Origin: Coriolopsis trogii
Lineage: Eukaryota > Basidiomycota > Agaricomycetes > Polyporales > Polyporaceae
NCBI GenBank assembly: GCA_020543525.1
Contig: JAHYIO010000036.1
Coordinates: forward strand, 1,240,001 to 1,304,000
Length of the DNA stretch: 64,000 bases
Direction: 5' to 3'
The first letter of the stretch is position 1. Each line of letters starts with the position of its first letter. The notes beneath the pieces were generated by a model, which searched no databases, had not been told where the DNA came from, and saw nothing but the letters and a program-made list of their open reading frames with translations. The position numbers and the translations under genes are program-made. Below, piece after piece: positions 48,757 to 59,734 of the stretch.

Positions 48757-50330
48757 TCACAAGCCGCCGTGGAGACGCATGTCCTCGATGAGCTTCAGAA
48801 CCTCGTCAATCCCCGCTTTCCGACAATGCTCAATCAATGCTTCTAAGCCCTCGCGCCCTGCCTTCTCGTAAAATGCCTTGATGAGATCCTTCTCTTTCTC
48901 ACCTATCTTCACCTGGCTCCTGTACCACTCGTCCGCCCGTTCCTGCCCGTAACGACTTCGAACAAATTCGAGCTCGCCTTTCTCTACCACTTCGCAATAG
49001 TACTCTCCGATCGCGTCCATGTTAAACTTCGCAGGCAGACCTACGGGGAAGGGGTTGGATCCTGTAAAGTGCGCGGTATACTGGTCGTCCAACTTGATGT
49101 AGTCATAGCCAGTCCCCGGTACAAAGCAGGGGATAACGAGCGAGTCCAGGATACACATTGCCTGCCAGTACTTGCATATCGCTCGCCCGTCTCCGACGCG
49201 GAACTGCATTCGCATGATCACATACTCGCTGGGCTTGAGTTCGACAATACCTCTCTCTGCGCTCTTGATTGCCTCTGGCAGTGACGATGAAGTCGAAATC
49301 TATGCCAGTGGCGTCAGACGTTATAGGTAAAATATTGAACAGACTGCGAGTGCGAGTGCTTACCTCTTTCCCGTTAAAATGGGTGATACGCAAGCGAGGG
49401 ATGTTGTCCCATATGTCATTGGCTACCCGAACGCCTACACACGCACCACTAAAACAAGTATCAGAGGTTGCTGAGAAGCTACGGCTCAGTCCGGAACTCA
49501 CACGGGCTCGATGAAGGTGAAAAGATTGTCAACTTCGGCCTTGCCTTGCATCACGAGGCGGGCTGTGGTAGTGAAGCTGACGACATGGCTCTGCGCTCCA
49601 AATATGAGCACGCCCTTCCCGTCTTTGCGCCTATTTTGTACAAGAACTTCGAGAGTCAGGAGGTTGTGAGTGAAAGCATGATGCCTTCCGGCTATTTCAG
49701 CATCTTGAGTGGCGCGAGCATAACGGTCACTGCCGCCGTCACGCGCAGCATCCTCCGTATAAAGAGGGCTGATGAGTGTTTGAAGTCTGTGATGATACCT
49801 CATGTGAGCGGTACCGGTCTGATGTCCGATGACACTGTTTGTACGGACGTACCTCGTCTCGACCTCATCAGGGATCGATACCCAACAACCCACGCCGTCC
49901 TCTGCATCATATCCCGATGCGAAGATCGGGTGTGGCGGGTACTGTTTGTCCGGACCAGTCGGCACTGTAAGAAACGCAGACGTGTATGGAGGATGCACGA
50001 ACTGCGTGCATTCGTTCCTGTGGTGGTCCTTCCAGTCCTTCTGCTGACACTCCTTGCTACAGTATCGCACCGCTCTGGGGTATAAGTAACAATACCATCA
50101 AACTCGAGGTCTCCGTCCTGAAGATAGAGTGTGACGTACCGGCAGCGCACGCAGAACCTCAACTTGTCTGCGTTTGTCTCGCCACAGCAGCTGCATTGGT
50201 GGAAAACGACCCGCTTGTGTGCTTTCGCCTCCTTGTGCCGGGGCAAACGTTGTTGAACCTGACGGTACCAAGCTTCATCGGTTGCTTGATTGAGGTTGAC
50301 CAAGGCACCGAGCAAGTTCTCGAGAGACAT
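48757..50330 (-). CDS. MYND-type zinc-finger protein (copy 3)
   Basis: Four exons (50330-50140, 50074-49502, 49448-49364, 49299-48757) sum to 1392 bases, 463 residues. The MYND finger, CSCCGETNADKLRFCVRCR plus RYCSKECQQKDWKDHHRNEC, is split by an intron at the same place and phase as in the 39.8-kb paralog. The shared domain follows: DGVGCWVSIPDEVE, LVQNRRKDGKGVLIFGAQSH, WDNIPRLRITHFNGKE, PSEYVIMRMQFRVGDG, then a C-terminal helical region ending LKLIEDMRLHGGL. The second and third introns also match the paralog in position relative to the protein. An inverted, dispersed duplicate of copy 1, probably old given the divergence. Confidence 0.85.
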
Positions 50331-51488
50331 TATATGGGAGATGAAACAGAGATCGGTAGGCTCATGAACGCCACCGCCGTAGGGAGATTCACTTCAACAT
50401 TGTTGTATCCGCTTACATCAGCGCTTCTAGCGCGTTTCGGCTCGATGTCAGTGAGTCCCGCTCTCTGAAATGCATACCATACATACGCTGTATCATTGCG
50501 TCCATGAGTTTCTGTCTCTTCATGATGTGCGATGATATTTGCCACACAGGCAGGCAGGAATGGAGAGTCGGGAAACGTCCAAAAGTGGTGGCTCGCTAGC
50601 CAAATACTATGAGGCGGTTTTTCGGACAAAAACAACACTTCGCGGGTGCTTCATGTCTTGTTAGCTCTCTTTATTCGTCTTCATCATCATCTCTGTCATT
50701 GTTGGATCTCATATGTTCAAATCAGACGAGAATATGCCATGATAAGCCTCCTCGAACCTCCGATTTCCTATGCAAGTCCTCTTTCGCACATCTTAAGCCA
50801 TGTTCTCCCGTGACATGTTACAGACGCCTGTGACCCAACACTAACAACGCGAGTGTGACACAATACCAACTTTACTCCCAGTCGATCATGTCCACACAAA
50901 TTCATGCACTCTTGTCCGATATAATCAACATCTACCTGGCATTCTCCGGCAGTCTGCAAGCCAGCAATCCATGTTGTGTGTAGCATCGTGCCATGGTAAG
51001 CTCAACTGTACCATTCTCACGAATCGTGAGTCAACTTAAGCCATCACACTTCACATCGGTCTCCTCTTGATACATTCTGATGGAGTGAACCAGACCATAT
51101 ATGATCAAACTCTGCTTATGATGACTGTAGCAACGAGTGAGTGGTGAGGTGTCACTGTGTCACACCAAGTACAAGAGGCTTGGTCATGAAAAATGAGGGT
51201 TGGAAGCTTACGCTGCTCAATTGTGCACGAAGGTGGGAAAACAAGAGTTTTCAACAACATTTATGGACTAGTGTGTACATGCGTGTGTAATCATGGCTTA
51301 TGAGAGCTTACGCAGTGCAAAGGAGAGCGCAACATGTCTGCGCGAATATTGTCCTAGAAATGCCGTCATAAAATACGTCAACACAGCTGACTAAGCATTC
51401 TAAACCTGTTTGCTGTTCACAAGAATCACAACTGTTCACAACCAGTCCAACACTCTCCTTTACGCTCACTTATTCGCCCCCTCCATTC
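50331..51488. other. Intergenic, AT-richer, left flank of the transposon
   Basis: No exon chain, no recognisable gene. Composition is lower in G/C than neighbouring genes. Confidence 0.5.
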
Positions 51489-51530
51489 TACATCAGGAAA
51501 TCTCCCCCCTGCGAATGAGCGCTAAATTAG
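51489..51530 (+). repeat. Left terminal inverted repeat
   Basis: TACATCAGG, then a C-run and TGCGAATGAGCGCTAA. It pairs in inverted orientation with 59262-59301. Confidence 0.65.
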
Positions 51531-51535
51531 CGCTC
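51517..51535. repeat. Perfect 19-base palindrome
   Basis: GAGCGCTAA-A-TTAGCGCTC, with nine-base arms around one central A, sits in the left terminal region. It may be a transposase-binding or cruciform site. Confidence 0.8.
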
Positions 51536-51545
51536 CACTGCGAAT

Positions 51546-51606
51546 ATTCTCGATACGGCCGCTTTCCTGGAGCTATTCCAAAGCTCCGATCTGGTCATTC
51601 GAGAAT
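51546..51606. repeat. Nested hairpin next to the transposon left end
   Basis: Outer stem ATTCTCGA (51546-51553) with TCGAGAAT (51599-51606); inner stem GGAGCT (51569-51574) with AGCTCC (51582-51587) around a seven-base loop. Confidence 0.65.
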
Positions 51607-51665
51607 GTGGGTATATGCAGGGAAAATAGTATGCTCAAGGCGAGAAAATGTCAGCTAATTGAGTG

Positions 51666-54600
51666 CTAAAACATCGTCATGTACATATGCCTATCGCTGA
51701 AAGGGTTGAGGAAGAATGTCCGACATTGCTCGAGTACCGAGCTACTCGACCACTCCCTGGGCGCAACTGGTCCGAAATCAGGGATCAGATGACAACTACG
51801 ACGTATGTCCTGAACCTCTACTACACTCACAAGACGCTCCCCCTCGCGATCTGTCAGGCTACGTGAGAGTCTATACATACGATGGGAGGCATGGGGCTGC
51901 ATGAACTCCGTAAACCACTCGATGTACGCAAGATGGCCTGGAGGAGCGACACCAGCCTGGGGCGGGAAGAGCCGCTGATTGGCTTTGTCCGGCAGCACGA
52001 AGACCATGCGTACTTGCCCAACCCGATAGCCTGTGTCCTCATTGTAGTCAGCATCAAAGAAACCATCGTCGCAGCATAGTGTCTCACCTTGGATCCCAGT
52101 CTCGCCGCCCGTCCCATCATTTACCAGCACCGTGTCGAATCGTGCTGCAACGGATCGTCCTTGGGTGTCGTACCTGGCAGGTTGGATATGGATCACATCA
52201 TGGAAGTCTTCGCTGACGCCGAAGCCTTCGATGTCGTGTATCGTGACGATGCCAAACGGGGACTTTCGTGAAGTTCATGAAGAAGCCGGCAAGAGCGCGC
52301 TCTACCTGTGCCGTTGAGAGGTCTGGCCGGCGACGGCGTATGATGAATCGCGCAAGGGCGTCCCGGAGGTGCATGGCACCATATTGGGTGCCCGGGGTGT
52401 CAAAGGAGATCGCCTTGACGCTTGGGTACTTGCTGAGCTTCAGCATGGTGCCAGATGTTGACTGGAGGACGATGCCAGTCGTGTCAAGGGCCGTGGAGGA
52501 TCGCGCAGCGCCACGAGAGTGTTGGTCCGTATCAGAAGGGGCGGTGGGTGGTGCGCGCATGAGTCTTCACTTGATATAGGCCTCGTGGTGTTGGATCTTC
52601 TCACGTCGCTCAAGCCATGCGGTCATCTGCGGAAACTTGTCTTTGTGGTTCGTCGCACGGTAGGCATCCTTGGCAAAGTCAATGTGAAGTCGCTCAGTGA
52701 ACTGCATATCGTAGTTGTCGGTGGTGCCAAAAAGTTTGATTGAGGGCGGGTAGTGATCAAGAGAGTGTAGTTTTGGGATTTTGAAGTGTGCGCGTATACC
52801 GAGATCGACGAAAATGGATTTGTTGTCGTGAAAGCGTTGGAGTGCATCTCGGAGAAGGCGGAGAGTCTGGGAGGTATGTGCCGGGTACTGCGCCAGGTGG
52901 AGAAAGTCAAGGACAGTGCGAAGTGCGCGTACAAGGCGGAAAGGAGAGAGGCCATTCGGGAGCGGAAGTCCGACCACAAGTCTGAGGAGAATATGGCATA
53001 TATCACCATGTTCTTTGCCGGTGACACACTGAAGCTTGGTGATTCCGTGAGAGAAAAGCCGGATGTGGTGGTTGGGAGGGAGGCAACGGCAGCGTGCATT
53101 GATCTCCTCGGTGCCAAATGCGTCCTTGAGCCATGAGATGAAGTGCTTGATGACTCCTTGATACAGCTGGTGGAGGATGTCCGGCGTGATAGAGCGGTAG
53201 ATGTTGACGTACGGAAGGTCCTCCCAATACGGATGGATGATTGGTTTGATCCCGGCCAGATGACAAGCACTGGTTGTCATGATTAATGCACATGCGGGGC
53301 AATTCACAGTGGTGACTCACTGAGCAAACTCCTGCGGATCTTCGTCAATTTTTCCAAGTGCGACGAGCACTTTTTCGAGGTCACGCAGTGCCGTCGGTGT
53401 GGTGGAGGGATCACCAATATCATCAGGAGCTATAGGACATTTTGGACACTCACCCTTCTTCGCACCAGTGACGAGCAGTTGCTCGGGATAGTCACCAATA
53501 TGAACAGCGAAGATCGGGTGTCCTCGACGGACTATGCCGTCGCCGCTGGCGAGCTCAATGCCGTGGATCCCTGCCTCTTTGAGTGGCTTCAGAACATGGG
53601 CTAGACATGCGTGAAACAGGTTCGAAAATGTGCGACGGCAAGCGGCGTCGCTCGTAATGTGATCAAGGTTGGAAGAAGGGAGATATGCCAGAAGAATCTG
53701 TCCGCCACGGGACGGCTTGCAGCGGACGTGCTTCGGGAGGTTCCCAATCGTCATGTAAACGGGATATGCGGTCTTGTTCCCGAAGAGGGTCAACTGGGTC
53801 TTGTCGGTGGAGATGATGATGGGTATGATGGTGGCACTGGGGTGCTCGCGCTCGAGCTCCTCCTACACGGATAGAGATCAATGACTACCAGTACACAAGA
53901 ACGGACTGTGCTTACCTGCGTAGACCACCACCATTCACCCATGTGCATGTCAAAGTACACGCGGATATTCTCGTCGCCCTCTGTGAAGTGCCGTTCCGGG
54001 CGTAGGATCAGGATGCCTGAAAAGTCGGGGTCGCCGTATAGCGCACGGACACAGGCTATGATGTCGCGGTAGAAGAGTTCGAAGACTTCATCGGCTACAA
54101 CAATACGCTGCCTGATGAAGCGCGGTCGACCCGACGATAGCTTGGAGTCGACCATCTGATTGAGCTCTTCTGAATTCTTGAATGAGAGTCCTAGTAGGTC
54201 TGCGAGCTGTCAGGGATTAAATCAGCCATATGTGCAATATGAGCGAACCCATGCAAGCAAGGAAAGTGGCCAGTCGGGATGTCCCGCCAAGACGAGAGAG
54301 GAGATAATGATTTCAAGCGAGGTGTGATCCTCAGCGAAGTTGGGAACTCACATTCTCAATCTTGAGGAGCTCTGAAAGAGCTGTGGAACCCGGTCCACGC
54401 AACTTCGCCCAGCGTGCAACCTCCCAGTCCATTTTCGAGGCGAAAGGGGCGAAGATGTTGTCGGATGTTGCCTGCAAGTCCTGATATTGGGAAGCGACGG
54501 GATTGCGCTCGAGTGGAGCCCCAGCAAGTCCGAATGGGAAGGGGACAATGCGAGTCTTGGTACAGAGACGCTGCTCAGCATCTTGACGTTCACCTGAGTC

Positions 54601-55068
54601 GACGTTGAAGCGTCCTTCTTCAAGTTCTTCGTCCCTAAAGCCACCGCCGTGTGGAGGGGCTTGTGGTACGGGCTCCCACACATCTTCCTCGCCAAGCTCC
54701 TCATCGCTGCCTATATCCGGTGATGGAGGAGGTTCGAAGTCTCTAGACTTGCTCTCATCTGACAGGACGTAGTCGTCGTAGTTGTCGAAATCAGCGTCGG
54801 TGTAGGTGCCGAAAAAGTCGCCCTCGAAGTCCAGAGCTACGGACAGGAGATCGTCTTGGCCTTGTAGGTGGTCGTGTCTGGCGTCCTCATTGTTGTTGAG
54901 GTCCGGCGCAAGCGCAGGCTGTTGATCGTGCTTTGAATTGTCATGTGCGTCGAGAGCCTCTTGAGTCTCTCTGAGAGCGAGGCATTCCGGCCTAGTAGTG
55001 AAAAGGAGGTGCCGGGTATAGCCTGAGTGAGAAAAGGTGCCGCCGCATGCTGGACATTGGACAGGCAT
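51666..55068 (-). pseudogene. Plavaka-type transposase, damaged
   Basis: The start MPVQCPACGGTFSHSGYTRH carries a C2H2-like finger, then an acidic linker. The Plavaka core follows: WARWAKLRGPGSTALSELL-like region, LADLLGLSFKNSEELNQMVD, RHFTEGDENIRVYFDMHMGE with WWW, IIPIIISTDKTQLTLFGNKT and AYPVYMTIGNLPKHVRCKPS, GECPKCPIAPDDIGD, then HPYWEDLPYVNIYRSITPDI with LHQLYQGVIKHFISWLKDAF. Exons: 55068-54352, 54206-53916, 53862-53321, 53269 onward, with a further in-frame intron near 52085-52026. An in-frame TGA at 52569-52567 (after EAYIK) interrupts the last exon, and near 52243 the frame must shift by one base to continue from NFTKVPVWHR to IHDIEGFGVSEDFHDVIHIQ. The protein then runs intact to 51666. 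Probably a recently disabled copy. Confidence 0.78.
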
Positions 55069-55491
55069 AGTGGAGTGGACAGGCAAAAAGATGGCATTGG
55101 ATTGCGAACAAGATAGAGCAGCCGTTATCAGCACAGACAGACCGGAAATTCGGACGTCACGGGACGGCAGGGCGGGTGGCGATCCGTCTGCCAAGAATGG
55201 CAAGGGCGGGCGGACTTGGAGGCCGGCTACCATGGTTGCGCGTGGAGCGTCAGAGCCCGCAAGCATCATAAGAAAGAAATTTCTTGACTCACCTCATCTT
55301 GGACTTGAACCACCATCTCCCTTGTACTGTACCCCATCTAATCCTATTCTATTCTCTTCACTATTGTCTCATCCCACCTTCCTCTTAATCAACTGGAACC
55401 TCCAAACATCTGTACGTCGAGACAGCAGCCCACTTACCTCAGGCCAACAACCGCATCTGTCTGTACTCACCAAATATCATGCACAGCCAAC
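55069..55491. promoter_or_regulatory. Divergent intergenic region inside the transposon
   Basis: Separates the transposase start (minus) from the DUF6532 gene (plus) and presumably drives both. C/T-rich from 55310 to 55400; no defined element seen. Confidence 0.4.
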
Positions 55492-58402
55492 ATGCCGAAG
55501 AAAGGCTCACAAATATGCGGCCAAGCGGCAGCCCCTGTTCGTGAGGCTGCGCCTTTTGACAGTTCTCATCGGCGTAAGTATCACTGTACAGTAGTTTACT
55601 ACACTCACTAACACCTATTTCATGCTCCAGCTACGCGTCACGCAGCCGAGAAGGCGCATGAAGGTAGCGTAGTTATTTGCTGGTCTTTCCTGATATGCCA
55701 CCCACTGACGCTGCGCACACGTAGTATGGAGCGCCCTGGTGCCAACCCCACGAAAGCGAGATCGGAGAGCGGCGGCAGTATCTGATTCCGAGACTGCACG
55801 GCAAGGACCTATAGCCAAGAAGTTCAGTAAGTTCCTGATCTCACCCACATAACCATTGACACCCTTGAGAACACTGTTGTCGCCAATCAGAGAACTTCGG
55901 CGGTGAGAGTGAATCTCAACCCCCAGCCGACATTCCCATGCCAGACTCCCAGACGACTCCCTCTGCTGCAAAGCAGGGCGAGTTTCAGGGATGTCAAGCA
56001 CGTCGGCGTCATCGTGCTCCTGAGATCAACGTCGACTCCTCCGAGGATAAAAGCCCACGATGATCCTCTCTTCGCATGCAAAGGACCTCTGAGAAACGCT
56101 CGCACCTTCAGGCTTCCTCTCGGCCCAAAGCGGCTCAGTCTCCCACCTCCTCTGTCCCTCCGACCCAATCAAAATTGCAGAACAAGTCCAGTAAGCATAA
56201 GAGCGACAGTGACGAATACCATAGCCATTCCAGTGAAGACGAGGAAGTTGAAGAAGACGACGTCGAGTTGGAGACCGGAGATTCACGGGCGCTCGCGCAA
56301 ATGTTCACAGAGGAGGTACGTACATTCCCACACCTTCTTGCTCATTGTTCACTAGCCTCTCCAACCCCTCTTCTCCCGTACACCAAGCAGACACCTATCC
56401 TCTTGGATGAAGAACAGCCTCGACAACTCCCTCCGTCCACACTCCGTTCACACAAGGAATCCGTCGCGACGCAACCAGCTCCTCCAAGCGGGGCAGGGTT
56501 GGAGTCTGCAGCTGTCACACAAGGCCGAGTCCACGTTTGCTCAACATCAGGCTCTACAGCGAAGCAATCACAGAGTGCGAGGTCTTCGAAGGACAATGAG
56601 CGACTCGGAGCCCAACATCGACCATGGTCTGCGGGACGAGCTCGTGGATCATCTCAGCGATGTGATCCAGAGCTTGACGGACAAGACCTTCCAAGGCCAC
56701 GTGGAGCTAGAGCAGGCGAACGCCTTCAACGCGACGCAGCTTCAGACGATGATCAGGAGGGTTGGAAACAGCAGGTGAGTACCTAATCATCCATCCGTTG
56801 CGTGCATGTGAAGTGACTGCGATGCTTGCGCGTAGCTGGCATGTGCCGACAGCAGTGTAACACGACGGTTGGGCTCTCGTGAGAACTCTGCCATAGCCAT
56901 GAAGGGTGGACACATACAACAGCCTCGGCCCCCTGTCAAGTCTACCGAATGCGCGAAGACCAACGTTGCCTCCGCCCGCGAGGTCAGCACAGCGCGCAGA
57001 CCCCACAAGACTGCCGTCAACGAAGTATGTCTTCCTAACATCCTCCCGGGCTCCAGGACAGCACTCTGACCCCTCACACACTCACAGGTCCCTGTTTTCG
57101 AGCACTCGCGTGACCCGAATGGAAGCGACGAAGAGTCCGATACCGAAGAGCTCGCTCAACAGATTGTCAATGCACATGTTCGCCGGAAGCACAAGGTGTG
57201 TTCTAAGTTCTTCGATTTGACGTGAATGCTTAAACATTAGCCCACACATTCCCAGGCCCGCATGAAGGCTGTTGCCAGGAGCAGCGATGGTGACGACAAG
57301 GACACGGACAATGAACTCATGGACGTCAACGAGGAGAACATCAACCTTGTCTGGCCTCCGAAGGGAGGAAAGCTTCGCTTGAAACAGCAGATGCCTCGCG
57401 TGCAGGCGGTCGCCCGCAACGCCATTGGCCGCCTGTTGGCCTGTGCTTGCCTCGTTAACAGTTTCCCTGAGGGTCCCGAGAAGCACAACCACTATGCCAA
57501 GCAATCTCTTATCTACAGCGCTCAGGACCTTGGCTACAACGACGTTGTCGACCGTTTGAAGAAGGACAGGGATTACGCCCATGCCCTGGGCACAATTGTG
57601 AGTTCTCAAAATATCTTGATGATCAGTGGTTTGACAAGTCTTCTGTAGCCAGCGCAGCGTCTCAGTGGGTTCCGCGGCCGCCTCAAGCAGTTGACGGATG
57701 GACTGGCCGCCGCCGCATACGGTCTTGAGAGCGGCAACAAGGACCACGTTGAGTGGCTCCGTCAACATCTTCGCTATATCTATCCGTGTGACTACGAGGT
57801 GCGAATATTGCCTAGTACCCTGTGCTCAACACTCTGATACTTCACGCATTTTACAGAAGGACACGTACTCTGGGGGTAAGCCCTTCCAACGTCCGGTCTT
57901 CTTACAAACCCTCCGCGCCGGTCTTTTCAACAATGCGAAGAGTATCGGCAACCTTCTTTACGAGCAGTTCACGTCCTCTGACCCCGACCACCCGGATGAG
58001 AAAGAACTGCCCGCACCCATGCTAGCGCTTGTGTCAACCGCCGTGAGTACATGACTTTGTCCGACATTACGTTCACTCATTCCGATGCCCACAGTTGTAT
58101 GCCTCTATCGCTGACTACGAGTTTGATGTCTACGATGCCGATGAATTCTCGGCTGATTCATTTGCTGACGTCTACAACGAGAATATGCGACTCCTTACGC
58201 ACATCAAGACCAATGGACCGAAGAAGTATCACACCCTGATGCATCAGCTGCTCATGAACCTCCGGTGCGACACTCTTCTAACTCTATGGCATTCAGTTTG
58301 ACTGATAGTACGGCTAGCGGAACACGCGCACGTGCCAAGAAGTCTGCCACCGTCTCGGATCCAATCACACTCCTCAAGCTCGACGAGATGGACGAGGACT
58401 AG
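55492..58402 (+). CDS. DUF6532 domain protein inside the transposon
   Basis: The N-terminal half is charged and disordered (NFGGESESQPPADIPMPDSQ, SKHKSDSDEYHSHSSEDEEV) with basic clusters suited to a nuclear protein. From about 57280 the DUF6532 domain is clear: ENINLVWPPKGGKLRLKQQM, HYAKQSLIYSAQDLGYNDVV, FRGRLKQLTDGLAAAAYGLE, PFQRPVFLQTLRAGLFNNAK, YEFDVYDADEFSADSFADVY, ending LKLDEMDED at 58402. Splicing restores the frame if the intron after QMFTEE ends at the first AG (TTCACTAG, about 56355) and a later one at 56860. A TGA at 56061 lies in the frame of exon 55877 and must be removed by an intron with a weak GTCGAC donor, or the gene is damaged there. DUF6532 is common in agaricomycetes and has no known function. 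Confidence 0.68.
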
Positions 58403-58532
58403 ACTCCCTGGATACGTACTTGTATATATCTGTCCGTCACCGCATTGTCGCCTCCCCACTCCGTTCATCCTCTCTTGTGAAAAATTCTCACACTCTGTTT
58501 CAACTCCCTTCGCCTCACCTCGCCACCGTCCC

Positions 58533-59058
58533 ATGCGGCCATACCGTCTCATTGTCGATGAGGCTTTATCAGATGATAACTCTGGTGAGTCTTGTATACT
58601 CCTGTCTCAAAAGTCGGAATCTGATCACGGACGCACATAGGGGTCATCCTCAACCCCGCATCAATCCAGCTTTTCCGTGGTGCCGCCATGACTGTTTGGT
58701 ATGTATGACGGACAAAGGGTGACTTACATCTTGTTGACTGTTGCTGCAACACAGGAAAGATGCAGCACGACACCGTCCTGATCTGCCTGAGCTGCGACAA
58801 GGTCGAGGAGGGCAAGATTCCGATGAATGGACTGGAACAACATCCGGTTCAGCTGGGTCACATGGTCAGTGGGCACCCAGGCTCGGACGATGCGGACGCT
58901 GGCAAGCGCGTACATATATTCTCTTTGACAACTCCGTCATTCTCACTCGTACCATACACGATGTTGCGACTGGTGTCTCTTTCCCTCATATGCCACTCTT
59001 TGCCCCAACCTCTCCCCATCCATATGTCCATAATATGTCTTATGTTGCATCGTACCAT
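58533..59058 (+). pseudogene. Truncated fragment of CDC48/p97 N-terminal domain
   Basis: MRPYRLIVDEALSDDNS, then VILNPASIQLFRGAAMTV, DTVLICLSCDKVEEGKIPMN and GKRVHI follow the order of the CDC48/p97 N-domain (RPNRLIVD..DDNS, LFRGD, DTV.I.L, N, YGKR). Introns at 58585-58640 and 58699-58754 have consensus ends, so this is a genomic, not retro-copied, fragment. Splicing the second intron puts DTVLICL out of frame by one base, three residues are missing before LFRG, and another one-base loss separates GKRVHI from FDNSV. Both ATPase domains are absent. Read as a non-functional captured piece of the host CDC48 gene; a short expressed decoy cannot be excluded. Confidence 0.7.
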
Positions 59059-59195
59059 ACCATTGCCTTTAATACATTGAGCTTGCCTTTATGTGCGTCC
59101 TAGCGTGAACGTAGAGCTCTGATACGAACGTCTATCCTAAGTAAATGCGGCGATAATACGAGTTAATGATTGACTAACACTGGGTTTATATGGTA

Positions 59196-59280
59196 AATTA
59201 GCAAAGGGGTAAGCTCAATAGCGTTAACTCGGAAAACGCGACTATTAGCGCCTATTAACGTCTATTAGCGAAAATTAGCA
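59196..59280. repeat. Subterminal motif cluster at the transposon right end
   Basis: ATTAGC, ATTAACG and close variants recur about six times in 85 bases (AAATTAGCAAA, CTATTAGCGCC, CTATTAACGTC, CTATTAGCGAA, AAATTAGCAGG). The left end has GCTAAATTAGC and CAGCTAATTG. Such arrays are usual transposase-binding regions. Confidence 0.6.
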
Positions 59281-59301
59281 GGGGGGACTTTCCCTGATGT
59301 A
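59262..59301 (-). repeat. Right terminal inverted repeat
   Basis: Read on the minus strand: TACATCAGGGAAAGTCCCCC, then CTGCTAATTTTCGCTAA, matching the left end in inverted orientation. Confidence 0.65.
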
Positions 59302-59734
59302 CTTTGACTCTCCCCGCAAACTCGTTAAAAACCACTATCAAGCTCATATCTGTTGAAACGCGCGTAGTACACCTCAACGTCTCGCTGCATCGGCAGGATT
59401 CATGCATAACGTTGTATGATGATCAGCACGCATTCCGGCTGGGTCGGACTTGCCGCTCGTTAGTGACATGTATTCGCTCTTCAGCATGTCTCACAACAAG
59501 AGGGTAGGTTGTATGAGTATGCCAGAAGTATTAATCACAATATCCGCGCGACCCCACGCCACAGTCGCGTACATGCTCTGGGCTGGATGCGTACCGTGTC
59601 TCGGTTTAGAGGACTTGCTCGGGAGGCACACACACACACTTGCAGATTACGTTCATCAAATGATAATAAATACAGCTCCTAACATATGAACATAATACGC
59701 CTCCAGGACACATTGCACTCACTCGGAAAGCATC
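59302..59734. other. Right flank of the transposon, no gene
   Basis: AT-richer spacer leading to the 3' end of the RBR ligase gene; contains a CA dinucleotide run near 59630. Confidence 0.5.

Larger units (their letters stand above)
51489..59301. mobile_element. Composite Plavaka-type DNA transposon with cargo (proposed)
   Basis: Bounded by inverted terminal repeats: the left end begins TACATCAGGAAATCTCCCCC at 51489, and the right end read on the minus strand from 59301 begins TACATCAGGGAAAGTCCCCC. About 31 of 38 aligned bases agree if one or two single-base gaps are allowed, including GCGCTAA-type subterminal motifs. Inside lie a transposase (minus), a DUF6532 gene (plus) and a CDC48 N-domain fragment (plus). 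The transposase 3' end is 180 bases from the left terminus. A TA on both outer sides could be a target duplication or simply part of the repeat. That all contents moved together is inference; an alternative is a smaller element nested beside an older one sharing the same termini. Confidence 0.6.

Noticed and set aside
55270..55315. Minus-strand GGTTCAAGTCC resembling a tRNA B-box
   Set aside because: The T-stem does not pair and no acceptor stem is present; it lies upstream of the transposase start.
56314..56786. Alternative frame after the DUF6532 exon (QTPILLDEEQPRQLPPSTLR and onward)
   Set aside because: It stays open but does not connect to the DUF6532 domain; the frame reached by the earlier acceptor does.
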